Part shown: positions 11,611 through 33,121 of the stretch, one piece after another | How positions within the stretch are numbered: the first letter of the stretch is position 1 | Layout: each line of letters opens with the position of its first letter | Source of the DNA: Babylonia areolata | Lineage: Eukaryota; Mollusca; Gastropoda; Neogastropoda; Buccinidae | Length of the DNA stretch: 64,000 bases | NCBI RefSeq assembly: GCF_041734735.1 | Contig: NC_134901.1 | Coordinates: 26,456,531 to 26,520,530, forward strand | Direction of reading: 5' to 3' | Position numbers and translations under genes: made by a program | Notes under the pieces: generated by a model | The model's input: the letters and a program-made list of their open reading frames with translations, nothing else | Told to the model about the DNA's origin: nothing | Database searches by the model: none

Positions 11611-13107
11611 TTAGTCTTTTGTATTCATGTTGTTACCAGTTCATAATTTGACTTCTAGTACTTTCCCTGCTGCGATCATAAGCAATAGGTGCATGATAAA
11701 TAGTTTGTATACGAGTTGTGTAGGCCAAGTGTGGAACTGTTATTTGTTTATTACTTCATGTGCTTTGTGTTGTTTTAAATTGGTTACTTTTATGTGAAGC
11801 GTCTGTGATGTTTTATTCTACCCGAGAAGATGAAGTTTTTGTGTGAAATGTGTAATCTCTATTTTACCTTTATTTCTATTGATTCTGTATCGTTTTTTGT
11901 TCTTAGGTAGATTTTTAGTGGTTTATGTGTGTGTGTGTGATGAAACTTTTTTTTGTTTGAATGAATATGTCGGACATGATTTGTTTTATCTCATTTTAAG
12001 TATCCTATCTTTAAAATGTTATACATCTGTCGTTTTTCCTGTAAAGTGTGGTGATCCTGCTCTTGAATGAAGGAAATCGCGCAATATAAGGCTCAACGTT
12101 ATCGTTTTTCACCCAATTCAGTAATTCACCATGCATCTTTTCAAACACTTTTGTTTAAATTAAATATTATATTTTTGATTGCTGGAGCGCACTCCAAATG
12201 CCCACTAAACCAGGTTTGATTCAGCTTCAAACTGTATGCCCCTACCCCATCATTTCAATAGACTGCTTTTGATCCGCTTAAAATCGTTTTCCCCACGCCC
12301 ATATTAGAAAGACTCTTAAACTGTCAGAATGAGACGTTTTGTTTGAATTGCTGAGGAATGTTATGGTTAAGTGCTTATTGGATACTCCGTCTCCATCTCC
12401 CACCACACAACATGCATATTTCATCTGTGTGTGCATGCATAAGAACAGGTCAATGGAAAAAATGTTTCTCATCTGTGGGGCACTGTCATCAGGTTTGTAA
12501 AAGTTCTTGTCTTTGGTTCAAGTTTGTGTGGGTGTGGGTGTGTGCGTGCGCGTGCGGTCTTTGATGTTAGCTACTGTGATATTGATGCATATACTGTAAT
12601 ATATTTCTTGTCTTCTTGAATTAGCTATGTTGAGCTGCATTTGCAGATTACTGATGAATAAGAAAAGTATTTAATTAATTCTTTTTGTAGATGTTAGTAT
12701 TAAAAAATTTGTCAGTGACCTATGATAGTACAATGTATAGTATAAAACACACACACACAAACAGAAGTACCATTGCCTAAAACAAAAAGAGTTGAAGGCA
12801 CTTTGTAGTCACCTTCATCTGTTTTTGTTTTGTTTTAAAACAGAAGACATAAGCATCTTGGTAATGAAGGTAAACTGACATGATTTTAATGATCATAATA
12901 GCATGGCGTCAATTGTGTCTTTTAACGGAGTGGTTGTAAACTGACAACATATAATGCTTATATATGCAAGTTCTTAACACACTGGTCTTGAACAGTTGAA
13001 ATCAACAGAATGTGTATCAGCTAAAAAGGAAAGAAAGGTCTTTTGGCTCAGCGAGATGTGCTTAACACCAAGTAATCATCTTGGAACTCGTGTGTGTATG
13101 CAGATTA

Positions 13108-13146
<39 letters not shown>

Positions 13147-13475
13147 TAACATGTATGTAAACTGAATATTCTTGGTGCGTGAGAGGCTGTTTCTGAACAT
13201 CCTTTGACGGTGCGAGTACCCCAAAGACTGTATGTTGGATAACTTTATCAAAAATGCCTGTTTTCATGTACCTGTGTTTTGATTTACATCCTCTTAGCTG
13301 CTTGTTTTCATGTGTTTGTGTTTTGATTTGTCCTCTCTGCTCCCCAGGTTTTGCAGGATATCAATGAAATCTTGTATGCAGCTGATTTACAAAGCAAGTT
13401 GCATTACAGTCTTGTACATAAATTACTTTGTTATGACATAACTACAAATGATAAATCAGTGATAACCACAAGTGG
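11611..13475. other. Intergenic, no gene seen
   Basis: AT-rich DNA without a supported gene. It includes a short TG run at about 11924-11940 and a 30+ bp poly-A tract at 13110-13141. The segment around 12045-12090, with CGCGCAATATAAG, could be a LINE 3' UTR fragment, but this is weak. Confidence 0.5.
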
Positions 13476-13775
13476 AGTGATGGCCTAGAGAACGCGTCTG
13501 CCTAGGAAGCGAGAGAATCTGAGTGCGCTGATTCAAATCACGCTGATACTTTTTCCCCCTCCACTAGACCTTGAGTGGTGGTCTGGACGCTAGTCATTTG
13601 GATGAGACGATAAACTGAGGTCCCGTGTGCGGCATGCACATAAAAGAATCCATGGCAACAAAAGGGTTGTTCCTGGCAAAATTCTGAAGAAAAATCCTCT
13701 TCGATAGGAAAAATAAATAAAAACTGCACACAGGAATAAATACAAAAACAAAAAAAAAAAAAGAAAAAAAAGAAA

Positions 13776-13838
<63 letters not shown>

Positions 13839-13930
13839 TGGTGCTGTAGTGTAGCGACACGCTCTCCCTGGGGAGAGCAGCCTGAATTTCACAAAGAAAT
13901 CTGTTGTGATAAAAAGAAATACAAAAATAA
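13476..13930 (+). mobile_element. SINE, family 2 (tRNA-like head, Nin-DC-like core, long internal A-tract)
   Basis: The head (GATGGCCTAGAGAACGCG as A-box region, GATTCAAATCA as B box near 13531) is followed by a GGTCTGGACGCTAGTC segment, core GGATGAGACGATAAACTG, an A-rich tract at 13747-13835, and a 3' unit with TGTAGCGACACGCTCTCCC. The same order of blocks is found on the minus strand at 38759-39163, where the A-tract is only about 10 bp, so the tract expanded in this copy. Confidence 0.85.
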
Positions 13931-14001
13931 ATGATAAATCAAAATGTAATGAATGCTTGTCATGATTACATAAAATCAACATTCTCCATTCTGGAGTTTA
14001 A

Positions 14002-14205
14002 CCATTTAACATAAAATGATAAATGTAAATCATGACAAGAAAATTCTTAGATATTAAACATAAAATGATTAATGTAAATCGTGACAAGGAAATTCTTATT
14101 AAACATCAAATGATAAATGTAAATCATGAGAAGGAAATTCTTAGCTATCAAACATAAAATGATATATGTAAATCATGACAAGGAAATTCTTAACTATTTC
14201 TTTGA
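14002..14205. repeat. Minisatellite, about 49-bp unit, four copies
   Basis: Units share AACATAAAATGATAAATG, TAAATCATGACAAG and GAAATTCTTA; starts fall near 14005, 14055, 14100 and 14149. Copies have diverged by substitutions and small indels. Intergenic. Confidence 0.85.
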
Positions 14206-14653
14206 TTTCAAGTCGACTAGTGGCCATCTGTGACAACCTTTCTCTGATGCCAGTCCCTGAAATCTATCAAACTAGTTAAATTAAATCACCCCACCCCCAC
14301 CCCAGGCCCCCAAACGTAAAAATTTTTTAAACAGCTTCAGAAAATGCATAACCAGGTCAAAAATGTGTAAAAACTAGAAATCTTCACTGCACCCAAACCA
14401 TTTTCTAGTTTTACTTTGGTGAATCCAAGTTCCGTTTCTTGATCACACTTCAAACTGTGACACATATATGATCCCCAAAGCTCATTACTTTAAACGATTA
14501 AGAAACCAAAAAATCCATATTCTCCAAAAAGCATGTTGCCAAAATAAACAAATGGAAAATGGTTACAAAATACAACACTGACACTGAAAGTTCACCAAAA
14601 AAATTAAAGCAGCATGAATACTTAGCCTGGTAGTGGCTCAATACTGAAAAAAC

Positions 14654-14695
<42 letters not shown>

Positions 14696-15483
14696 ATTGA
14701 GAGGAAAACGAATATCACAATGAACATGTCTGTTGTCAATACTACAATGAACATGTCCATTGTCAATAGTTGTCTGGCCAAGGAAAAGAAATATTGACAT
14801 ACAATGATTTGGAGGCCAGACCTGATCAACACCTTGGGGTTTACGCTAACATCAGACATCTACGGTTAAAAACAAAACAAAAAACAAGATGTGTAGCATC
14901 AATGATCAGTCCACACACCTTGAAACTGAATGGCAAAAAACTGTGAACCTTGAGATCAACTGCAGAAAAGATTATCGGTATCATGTAAGTTCCATTAGAA
15001 ACCAAAGCAGCATGACTAAATCGATGGTTCCTTGTGGACTTCGAAAGGCTCATACACGAGTGAAACTGGAGTACCACTAATACATGCAAAAACAAAAGCC
15101 AAACAAATTGATTCTGAATGTTGATACATGACTGTAAAGCCTCATCTCACTCCCGACGATGGACCCAAATCAAGGCCCTACTGTTTACGACAAAGAAGCC
15201 CAATAAGGGGGCTTTAGAAAGATCCAAATTTTTGGAATAGCAACTTATTTGCATAATGAAGTTATAAGCTAAGAAAATCTCAAGTTTTCCACTCTCCACT
15301 GTGACCAATAAATGCAGAGAGCCTCGCTGTGCTTGCGAGCACGAGTTATTTTCGAGATGACTGGTTCATGTAAACAGCGTGTGCTAACGATGGCGTCTGA
15401 CCCAGTTTCTCCTCAGTCACAAGGCTGACAACTGTATTTGATGAAGGGGCCCTGTTGGGGCTATATGACATTCTGAATTCAAT
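14206..15483. other. Intergenic, no gene seen
   Basis: AT-rich DNA with a poly-A tract at 14658-14692. No coding frame with a recognisable product. Confidence 0.5.
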
Positions 15484-15871
15484 CTGTCTCTTCTTCTGTG
15501 TTCGTGGGCTGCAACTTCCACGTTCAATTATGTACAAGAGTGGGCTTTTACGTGTACGACTGTTTTCAACCCCGCCATGTAGGCTAGGCCGCCATACTCC
15601 ACTTTTGGGGGTGTCCATGCTGGGAATGTTCTGTTTCCATAGCCCACTGAACGCTGATATGAATTACAGGATCTTTAATGAGCGTATTTGGTCTTCTGCT
15701 TGTGTATACACACAAACAGGGCTCAGGCACAAACAGGTCTGCACATATGTTGACCTGGCAGATCAGAAAAAATCTCCACTCTCTACCCACCAGGAGCTGT
15801 TACAGAGACTCGAACCCAGGTCCCTCAGACTGAAAGTCAAACGCTTTCATCACATGGCTATTGCACCCGTC
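15484..15871 (-). mobile_element. SINE, family 3, nearly full length
   Basis: Reading from 15871 down: GACGGGTGCAATAGCC head, CGTTTGACTTTCAGTCTGAG, B box GGTTCGAGTC, then GGTAGAGAGTGGAGATTTTT, CCAGGTCAACATATGTGC, AGAAGACCAAATACGC, TTATGGAAAC-like and GTTGCAGCCCACGAACACAG, ending in AGAAGAAGAGACAG. This is the best reference copy of the family in the window. Confidence 0.85.
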
Positions 15872-17810
15872 CTATCTGTTTCAAACTTTTAGTGTTTTCC
15901 TGGATTTCTTTACAAGTCATCAGTGTGTGCAAATTTTGAACAAAAAATGTGGATACTTTCTGAAGGTGGGAAGAAAGTTTTATATTTTGTCCCCAGCTAA
16001 GTTCTTACTTTACTGATCAGTTAGGAAGTTTTCAGTTCATAAATTCTAACATTTGTTGTTTTTTGTATGGTTTTATTTCTTAGCCATACAAATGGGCTGT
16101 CTACAGGGAAAGTCAGGGGATATGAACTGGCAGTACCGAGTTCATATCTAAACAAATCTCTAAATGGCATCAGATCAAAAGCACAGATGATCACAACTTG
16201 CCAAAATGTTGACCTATGATTTTCCTAACGCCAGAACAGTAATAATTTATACCTGTCACTTTGACATTATGATTTACCCTTTTCCACAAGACAATACAGT
16301 ACACACTAATTAAAAATCAATTATTACACATCTGATGCAACGGAGTATTTGTGCATATTACAGATCCTAATGTTGGTGCATCTTAATTTCACTGTGCTAT
16401 GTACAGAAATATACAACATGAGAGAATTAAATACAGAAACATACCAGATCAACTAAAACTACCAAAGATCTAAAAATCTTGGGGGTGCACAAAAGAAGTA
16501 TCTTCATTGTTACACTATGGATCACATGATTTAATGAATTTGCATGCCATAAAATAAACCTCACTTGTTTTGAAGGTAACTGAATATTCACACATTCAAC
16601 ACACAAAATCTCTGCTGAATGCAAAGCACACATGCCTTTTTAAAGAACATTTGCAGAATACAAGTGTAACGGTACATTTCTTTTAATTACATGCATTCAT
16701 ATAATATCAAAATACACGTGTAAACCCGTTTTGATCTCATACACTTCCACAATAAAAACAGATACAGTGATACTTTTTGATTAAATATGCATTTCTGGCG
16801 GAATGTCAGACCCCTGCCGGAGTCTGCACAAGTTGCGTCACGGTTAAGTATGTGTAATTAAATATGCATTTCTGTCGAACTACCATCTGTGCATGAAAAC
16901 AGGATGTTCATTTTTCAGCTGAGAAAAAAGAAAAAAAAGCACTGCTGATGTGTTTTGATGACAGGTACTGTGAGTGTTTATCAAAAAGCTCTCTGTTAAA
17001 AGCATCTATCCCATTAACTCTCTTGGAATCCTCACTCTTTTGCACTGCCCTCAGCTAACATTGACAGCCTATGACATACGGCTTGGTCCTGTGTCTTGAT
17101 CACTGGAAGCGACTGAACATGAATTTACTCAGCTGAAGGGTGAAAAACAGAAGAATGTGAAGACAGAGGATGATAACTTGGCATCATGAATGTCCAAGCA
17201 CAGAGAAAATTCAGTGCACGTTTTTACTAACTGACCATGTGGTTGCATAACCTTGTGTTATATAAAAAAAAATCAGCCAAGTGATTAAAAAATTGGCTAA
17301 TTTCAAATGATCTAGCACCGAGTAATTTTATATTTCACGCATGGAATTGTCTAAACTGGAGACAACACCCACATAGTACTTTTAGTAGCAGTTTTTAGTA
17401 ACTGAATTTGTTACTGATGTGAATGTTTTCAGTCCATGATCAGTATGCAGTATTTTGGTTCATGCATGAAATTCGCCAATGACCAAAGCACACTTTTTCA
17501 ACCCCAAGATATGAATAGGCTTAGCTTGTTAGTGAATTATTACAGTTTATGCTGATTTTTTTTTTTTTTTTTTTTAACCCTAAAATGAAGGGAAGTGCAG
17601 AGGAAAAAAAAAAAGATTCATACTGCCATTCACCTGAAATAAATCACTCAGTCTGCTTCTTTCATTCCCAGAACACTTCCAAAACAAATCCACCCTAGTT
17701 TCTGATTTATCCAGTCCCCAAGTCCACCCACCCTGCCATTCTCACTCTCCTAGAAATCTCATCATCAATGTATCTTTCACTTCAGGGTAAAATACATGTT
17801 CTTGGTGTCT
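15872..17810. other. Intergenic plus probable CDT1 3' UTR
   Basis: No coding signal. The part nearest 17810 must contain the CDT1 3' UTR on the minus strand; TTTATT at 16069-16074 is one possible minus-strand AATAAA but is far away and uncertain. A 17-bp direct repeat (TTAAATATGCATTTCTG) lies at 16781-16797 and 16858-16874. Confidence 0.45.
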
Positions 17811-26713
<8,903 letters not shown>

Positions 26714-26911
26714 GTTGCCTCAGACGCTTCTACTTCGCGCCATATGATCACATGACTTGTAAAAAAAAAAATCAATCGTACTTTCAGAAAAAGAATTTTC
26801 AAGATATATTTTATAGTTTGAAGGATATATACAAATGTAACTGAAAATCCAAATTTAAGTTCTAAATTTGATAACAAGAAAAGGTTTTGTTGATGTCACG
26901 TGACTCACAAA
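26714..26911. promoter_or_regulatory. Divergent CDT1/RELCH promoter
   Basis: Only 198 bp separate the two start codons. Seen in the sequence: a 10-bp palindrome GTCACGTGAC at 26895-26904, the core of the CLEAR/TFE-type E-box; TCACATGA (M-box class) at 26748-26755; CTTCGCGC at 26733-26740, close to an E2F site and adjacent to CDT1, a known E2F target in other animals; and an ATGGCG context around both start codons (AAAATGGCGGCG, ACATGGCGCA), similar to YY1 sites. The middle (26760-26880) is AT-rich. Shared promoter use is inference; the elements may lie in the 5' UTRs. Confidence 0.7.
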
Positions 26912-27203
26912 ATGGCGGCGAACCTAAACCCATTCGAAGAAGGGGATCCAACATATTTCATTGAAGATGAGATCAAAACGTCGCAGTCTTCACCTGCAGA
27001 GTCGCCGGTTTCTTCAGAAACTGTGGACATTTCATGGGACGGAATAGCGAGCAAACTACTGAAGGACAACTTTATACTGACTGCTCTGGAATTACACACA
27101 GAACTTGTCGAATCTGGTCGGGAACTTCCTCGATTGAGAGATTACTTTTCCAATCCTGGAAACTTTGAGAGGACAAAAGATGACACGCCACCACCTACAT
27201 TAC
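26912..27203 (+). CDS. RELCH: RELCH exon 1
   Basis: 97 codons plus one base; donor ATTAC/GTAAGT. Encodes [19 protein letters not shown] and the highly conserved [20 protein letters not shown] block, nearly identical to the human protein. Confidence 0.97.
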
Positions 27204-27830
27204 GTAAGTATCAGAGTTACTGTAAGTGTTTATTGGTGATTTCCTTTTTCAGTGTAATGTGTATGCGGAAGTCCATGCCAAATGAAAAACATCTAAGGCC
27301 AATCAAAGAACAAAGTTGTGTCGTCTGCTTTTGGCTTGATGTCGTCTGCTGTAGTCGCCGCGACAAGGCACCCTTGATCGGCTGCTAGTTATTTTTCTTC
27401 TCCTCGGTTTTGGTGGTCAGTGACAAGAAAGCTGATGTGTTTTAACTTAAAATGTTGCAGCTACCTAGATTTCTCACACTTACTTAGTGGATGAAATGAT
27501 GGAGAACTAGATTGGCACTTGATGCTTTTTACAGTTAATCATAATGATGATGAAATATTTGGTGTATCCTCTAACGTGACTAATCTCAGTACTTTAACAC
27601 ATCTCAGTGCTGTAAACTTTGAGTTTTTTGTGGATAGGTTGTATCTATATGTATATATATTTAATGTATTTATTTCTGCTCCTGCTACTTGCAGAACAGC
27701 CATGATAAGGACTGTTTTAAAACTATTATTACAATGCAGTACCACTGTATACACAATAGAAGCAGTAATAGTAGTAGCAGCAGTAGTAATTATGCTGCAT
27801 GCTTCTGCTGTTTTAATAATTCAGAGGTAG

Positions 27831-27867
<37 letters not shown>

Positions 27868-27874
27868 GTTTGTT

Positions 27875-27912
<38 letters not shown>

Positions 27913-29712
27913 CTGAAATAACCACTTACAAACAAAGAAACAAACAAAACACATACACATGTGTGTACACATACACTTCATCACGGATATATATACCCCC
28001 CGCCCCCCACCCCCATTCATTTACAGAAAGAAAAGAACTTTCTCACACAGTCTTTATAATTTAAAATGAAAATGTTTTTTTATGTGTTATGTAATGTGTT
28101 ATGTAATGTGTTATGTTAACAAAAGTGTTTTTGTAAAGCACCTAGAGCAGATTTCTGGATAGTTTGCAGTATAAGTATCCATTGTTATTGTTATTATTAT
28201 TATTATTGCTATTATTATTATTATTATTATCTTGAGATAGTCAATGTTTTATAGTCTTGTATGTGTACGTGAATTTTGAACTTGTCTTTTTTAACTAGGC
28301 TTTGCATTAAATGCTTTCATAGTTTGTGATCACACTGTTTCAGCCCGTACATCCAGTGTGCAGACATTTGACTCACTGGATTTTGCAAGATACTCAGATG
28401 ATGGAGAACGGCAGGTGGATGAAAGAGTTGCAGGTTAGATTTGATAGAAATGCATTGGTTGCTATTTTTAGGAAACTTGTAAGGGGAAAACCCCATGTAT
28501 ACTTCTGTAGAATTCTGTAGATTATATATATATTTTTATATATATAAAATATATATGTAAAATACATACATTTTTTTTTTTATCTCTGTCTTGTATCTTT
28601 TATATTGGTGGTATTTTCATTTGAGGTTTTGCCTTTACTTTTTATTTGTATATTGTTTTTACTAACTTTTGTGTGTGTGGTTTAGATTATCACTTTTTTG
28701 GTTTAAACTAATCTAAGAAATGTTTGCTGTCTGTTTTTAAATGAAGGGATTGGAAATATGGTTAATATCACTAGTTTGCACTGTGTGTCAAGAAAAGTTT
28801 TTTTTTTTTTTTTTTTAATCCAAATGTATAACTTATAAGAGGATTAGGAATTCTATTCCTTCCCTATGGTATAAAATGTTTATGGAAACATGTATAATGA
28901 TAAAATAAAAAATGACATGTTCTTGAATTCTATTTTTCAGTGCTTGAATTTGAGCTTAGAAAAGCACAGGAAACAATCAAGTCATTAAGAAAAACCCTGA
29001 CAAGAGAAGCAGGTAGGTATTGTTCTTTACCACTTTGTTTCCTTTCTCCTTCCCTCCATTCTTTTCTCCATAATAATATTTTATTTTTATTTATTTATTT
29101 ATTTTTTTATATAGCGTTATAAATTATAATACAAGCATAAGCAAGCTCTAAGCGCTTTACAATCCAGTACCTAAAGTGAAACAAGAAAGTATGTAAAAAG
29201 TAGTAGAAACATAAAACAAAATCATTAATATTATAAAAAACACAATGCATAAAACTCACAAAGTAACATACTATCACAGTATCAGTACTACAACTGTTAC
29301 ACTCCAACACTCACACTAACACCCGTGCACAGACACACACATGATTAAACGGCTGAGATGACAGCAATTTTCACTTAAAATACATACATGTTGTCTTCTC
29401 TTGACCTGCCTTCAGTCCTTTCTGTCTGTGGCTTTGAATTGTTGTCCCTGTCTGTGGCTTCCTCTTGTTGTTTGTACACTTTCACAACAGCCAAAATGTG
29501 AAATCTATCATTACATACATTTTCTTGCAGCGTTAGAATAAAAAGAAAAAGAAGAAGAATTTATGTCTGTGGTAGTCAGTCATATACACATCCATGCATG
29601 TATACACAGGATGAGTGTGTGTGCACACACACATGCATGTGCACACACACACACATCCATGTACACACACACACACACAGACACACAGACACACACACAC
29701 ACACACACACAC

Positions 29713-29771
<59 letters not shown>

Positions 29772-32700
29772 ACAAATGGATGCAGTGCTTGCAGTTCATC
29801 ATGGTGTGCTTTTGTGTAAATGGATATATGCTGATTTCACAAACAACTGGGTTTTTTTTAAAGTCATGTTGTGAAATAAGAAATCTTCAGACATTTCATG
29901 AAGAGTTGTATTTCTTAGTCATTTCATAAAAAAAAGTTGAAAGCTCATTTCATTTGTAACAATTCAGTGGTTCATTTTGGTTGGAAATTAAGTGAGGCAG
30001 AGAGATAGAGAGAAAGAGCTTTAACCCTTTCACTGACAGTCAATCTAGAGTGCAAAATTCCCTTGTGCTATAAACCAGAAAATATGGTGTCTAAGAACAA
30101 CTCGGGATTCCCCCTGCAATGTGTAGAAAATATGGCCTGCCCTACTACCGAACATTAGGAGCAGTAGGTTCATGGATAGCAGACCAGTGATCTGATCACC
30201 TTTCAGTGATACAGGTCCTCTACCTGGCTGCTGCATAAATGCAAGTTTGGCAGTGAAAGAATGATTGAATGAACAAGTGATTTCACTGATGCATTTAGTC
30301 ATACATGAGATTGAATAGACATTAATCTAAAATTTCCTGTAATCTGTGTTTTGCCTTGTATTTTGTAACTTACAGAAAAACAAACATATATATATATATA
30401 TATGCACCTGAAAACAGCTGTTGATACAGTGGGATATAATAATGGTAAAAGAACAGGATATCATGGTAAAAACATTGGAATCCAATGGCAATAACAAGGT
30501 GATAAAACGGAATATGATGGCAGTAATAGTGGGATATAATGGTAATAAGTGGGATATTATAATAACAGTGGAATATAATGGAAATAACTTATATAATGGT
30601 AAGAACAGTGGGTAGAATGGTAATGATAGTGGGATGTTATGGTAATGACAGTGGAATATAATGGCGATGATAATGGGATATAATAACATTGGGGTGTAAT
30701 AGTAACACACATAAAGCCCAAACTTTTACAAACCACTTTTTTTTTTTTTTTATTGATGCTGCCCCAAAACAGAGGTTTGTTTACTTCTTTAAAACTTTAA
30801 TTCTCATAATCAACATGCTTGGTTGATTTTCCTGTCTGACTGATTGTCTTTTTTGTTGTTGTCTGATTTGATGATTTATTTGTTTATTGACTGACTGATC
30901 ATGGAATTGCAGAAAATGAGATAGTGACGTCTGACAGACAGAGCAAGAATGAAATCAGAAGAGATGAGGGGGATGGACTCCGCCCTTTGGAAAAGAAAGC
31001 CATCAACTTTCTGGTCAATGAATACCTCATGGCTAATGACTATAAACTGACATCCGTCACGTTTGCTGAGGAAAATGAAGATCAGGTAAAGAAGCTATCG
31101 CATCTGATGAGAGAAATATTCATTGTGAAATCTTGAGTGATATTGTTGCCAATGAAATCAGTCTTCAGGTAATGAAGCTTTCTAAAACCCAGTGTGTTTT
31201 GTTGATTCACAGTGTTGATACTTTTTGTCAGAATATGTTTGAATGAAAGAAAAATATATGCTGTGTATCAGATGTAATAAAGCGGACCTGATCAGGCTTT
31301 TGTACATTTTACAGATTATTATTGTGTGGCAGGAAGGAAGTGGTGGTCATTCTAGAAATATGCTTGTTATTGGAGATTAAATTCCACGAATTTTACTTTC
31401 AACAGGATTTTGAAGACTGGGATGATGTTGGCCTGAATATGCCGAAGCCGCCAGATGTAGTGCATTTATTCCGTGACTATGGAACACATGTATCACCAAC
31501 CAGTGAGACGAAGGAGTCAGCTTGCCAGACAGACATTGGGGACAAGCTTCAGGAACAAATTGTGCAGACGCTGGAAGAAACCCAGAGATTCTTGGTTAGC
31601 AGTGGAGTGTGTGTGTGTGTGCTTGTGTGTGTGTGTGTGTGTGTGCGCGCGCGCGCACTTGTGTGTGTGTTTGTGTGAATTTTTTTTTCATAGAGAGTAA
31701 ATCAATGAATTTAACCTGATTAACCTAATATATATTCAAACTGTTGATTGTAAATCCCAAAACACCTTAAGCCTGAAGTGCTCATTGGATGATGCATGAA
31801 ATGCTACTACAGAGTGGAAAATGATAAATCCAGGCCCAGATGTCTTTCCTTTCCATAAATAAGACTCGCATCCCAACCCCAAACACAAATCAGCTTTATA
31901 AGGTTAAAAGTTAAACCAAAACTGGTGTTTCTTGACACTTCTTTCACTTCTTTATGGAAAACAAAGACATCTGGGTTTGGGTTTATTCTTGTCTCTATCT
32001 ATGTATGTAAGTAGGTATGTACATAAGTATGTTTTCTGTTGTTTATTGCATTAATGTTTCTTTTGATTGATGTATTTCAGGAAAGACGAGTGACGGAGCT
32101 AGAAACAGAACTACAGGTGGTGCAACAGGAAAGAGATGTACTGGCACAGCAAGTGGATATCCTCAAGATGTAAGTGATCTTACTTTCATATTTTGGTTTA
32201 TGATGAATAGTGTTTGCAAAGATGTAGCAGATGAAACCATACACACACATGCGCACACACATCGCGTGGTTATGTATGCACTCTCATTTTCTGTTTCTCT
32301 GTCTGTCTTTGCCTCTGTACAGCAGTCGTATTCACAAACACATCACAGTCTCAAAACCCCAGCATTTTTTATATTCAAATAGTTCTGACTTTATTTTGAA
32401 GCTTTTCCAGTCTCTGAGTAAAGGATATGGAATCTGGAGTGTGACGTACTATGAAATGATATGTCAAGTCACACTCATGTGGTTATGTGTCATACATGTT
32501 TACAGAGGTGGCCCAAGAAACTCCTCTCAGACACCAAGGGTAGCTGCAGTCCGACCTCACCGACCTGAATCCAACACGTCTTCAACTTCACCACCTGTCA
32601 GCCAATCCCACGCCCCATCTCAAACCTCTGAGGACTCTCAACCAATGAGAGAGGTCCGTACATCACCCCAGCCAACCAAAAACTGTGAAACTGACGGTTC

Positions 32701-33088
32701 ATTGAGAGCCAGCAGTGACCAGGGGTCATCAGATGAACGAACAGGTTTTCTCACTACTGATGGTATGCAGAGTGTGCCGTCAAGCAGTCAGGATTCAACA
32801 GGTGTGAGGGAACAGAGAGATTCTGGTTCAGTGACCACGGATGAAGAGGGCAATGTTGTGAAAAGAGAGGGTGGTAACACAGGTTGTGAGCAGGAGTCAG
32901 AGAAAAGTGTGCGTGGTGGAAGTTTGTTTCACAGCAGGGGTTCTAACGGATGTAGCAAAAGGTATGCAAGTCTGTGTTACAGGCTGTGATGGTTGTCTGT
33001 CTGTTTGTCTGTCTGTCTCCATCCTGTACTCATTCTGTATCTTTCTCTTTCTCTGTCCTACTATGTCTTGTATGTTTATTTTTCTGTG

Positions 33089-33121
<33 letters not shown>

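Noticed and set aside
13594-13982. Phe-rich minus-strand frames
   Set aside because: They are translations of the poly-A tract inside a family 2 SINE.
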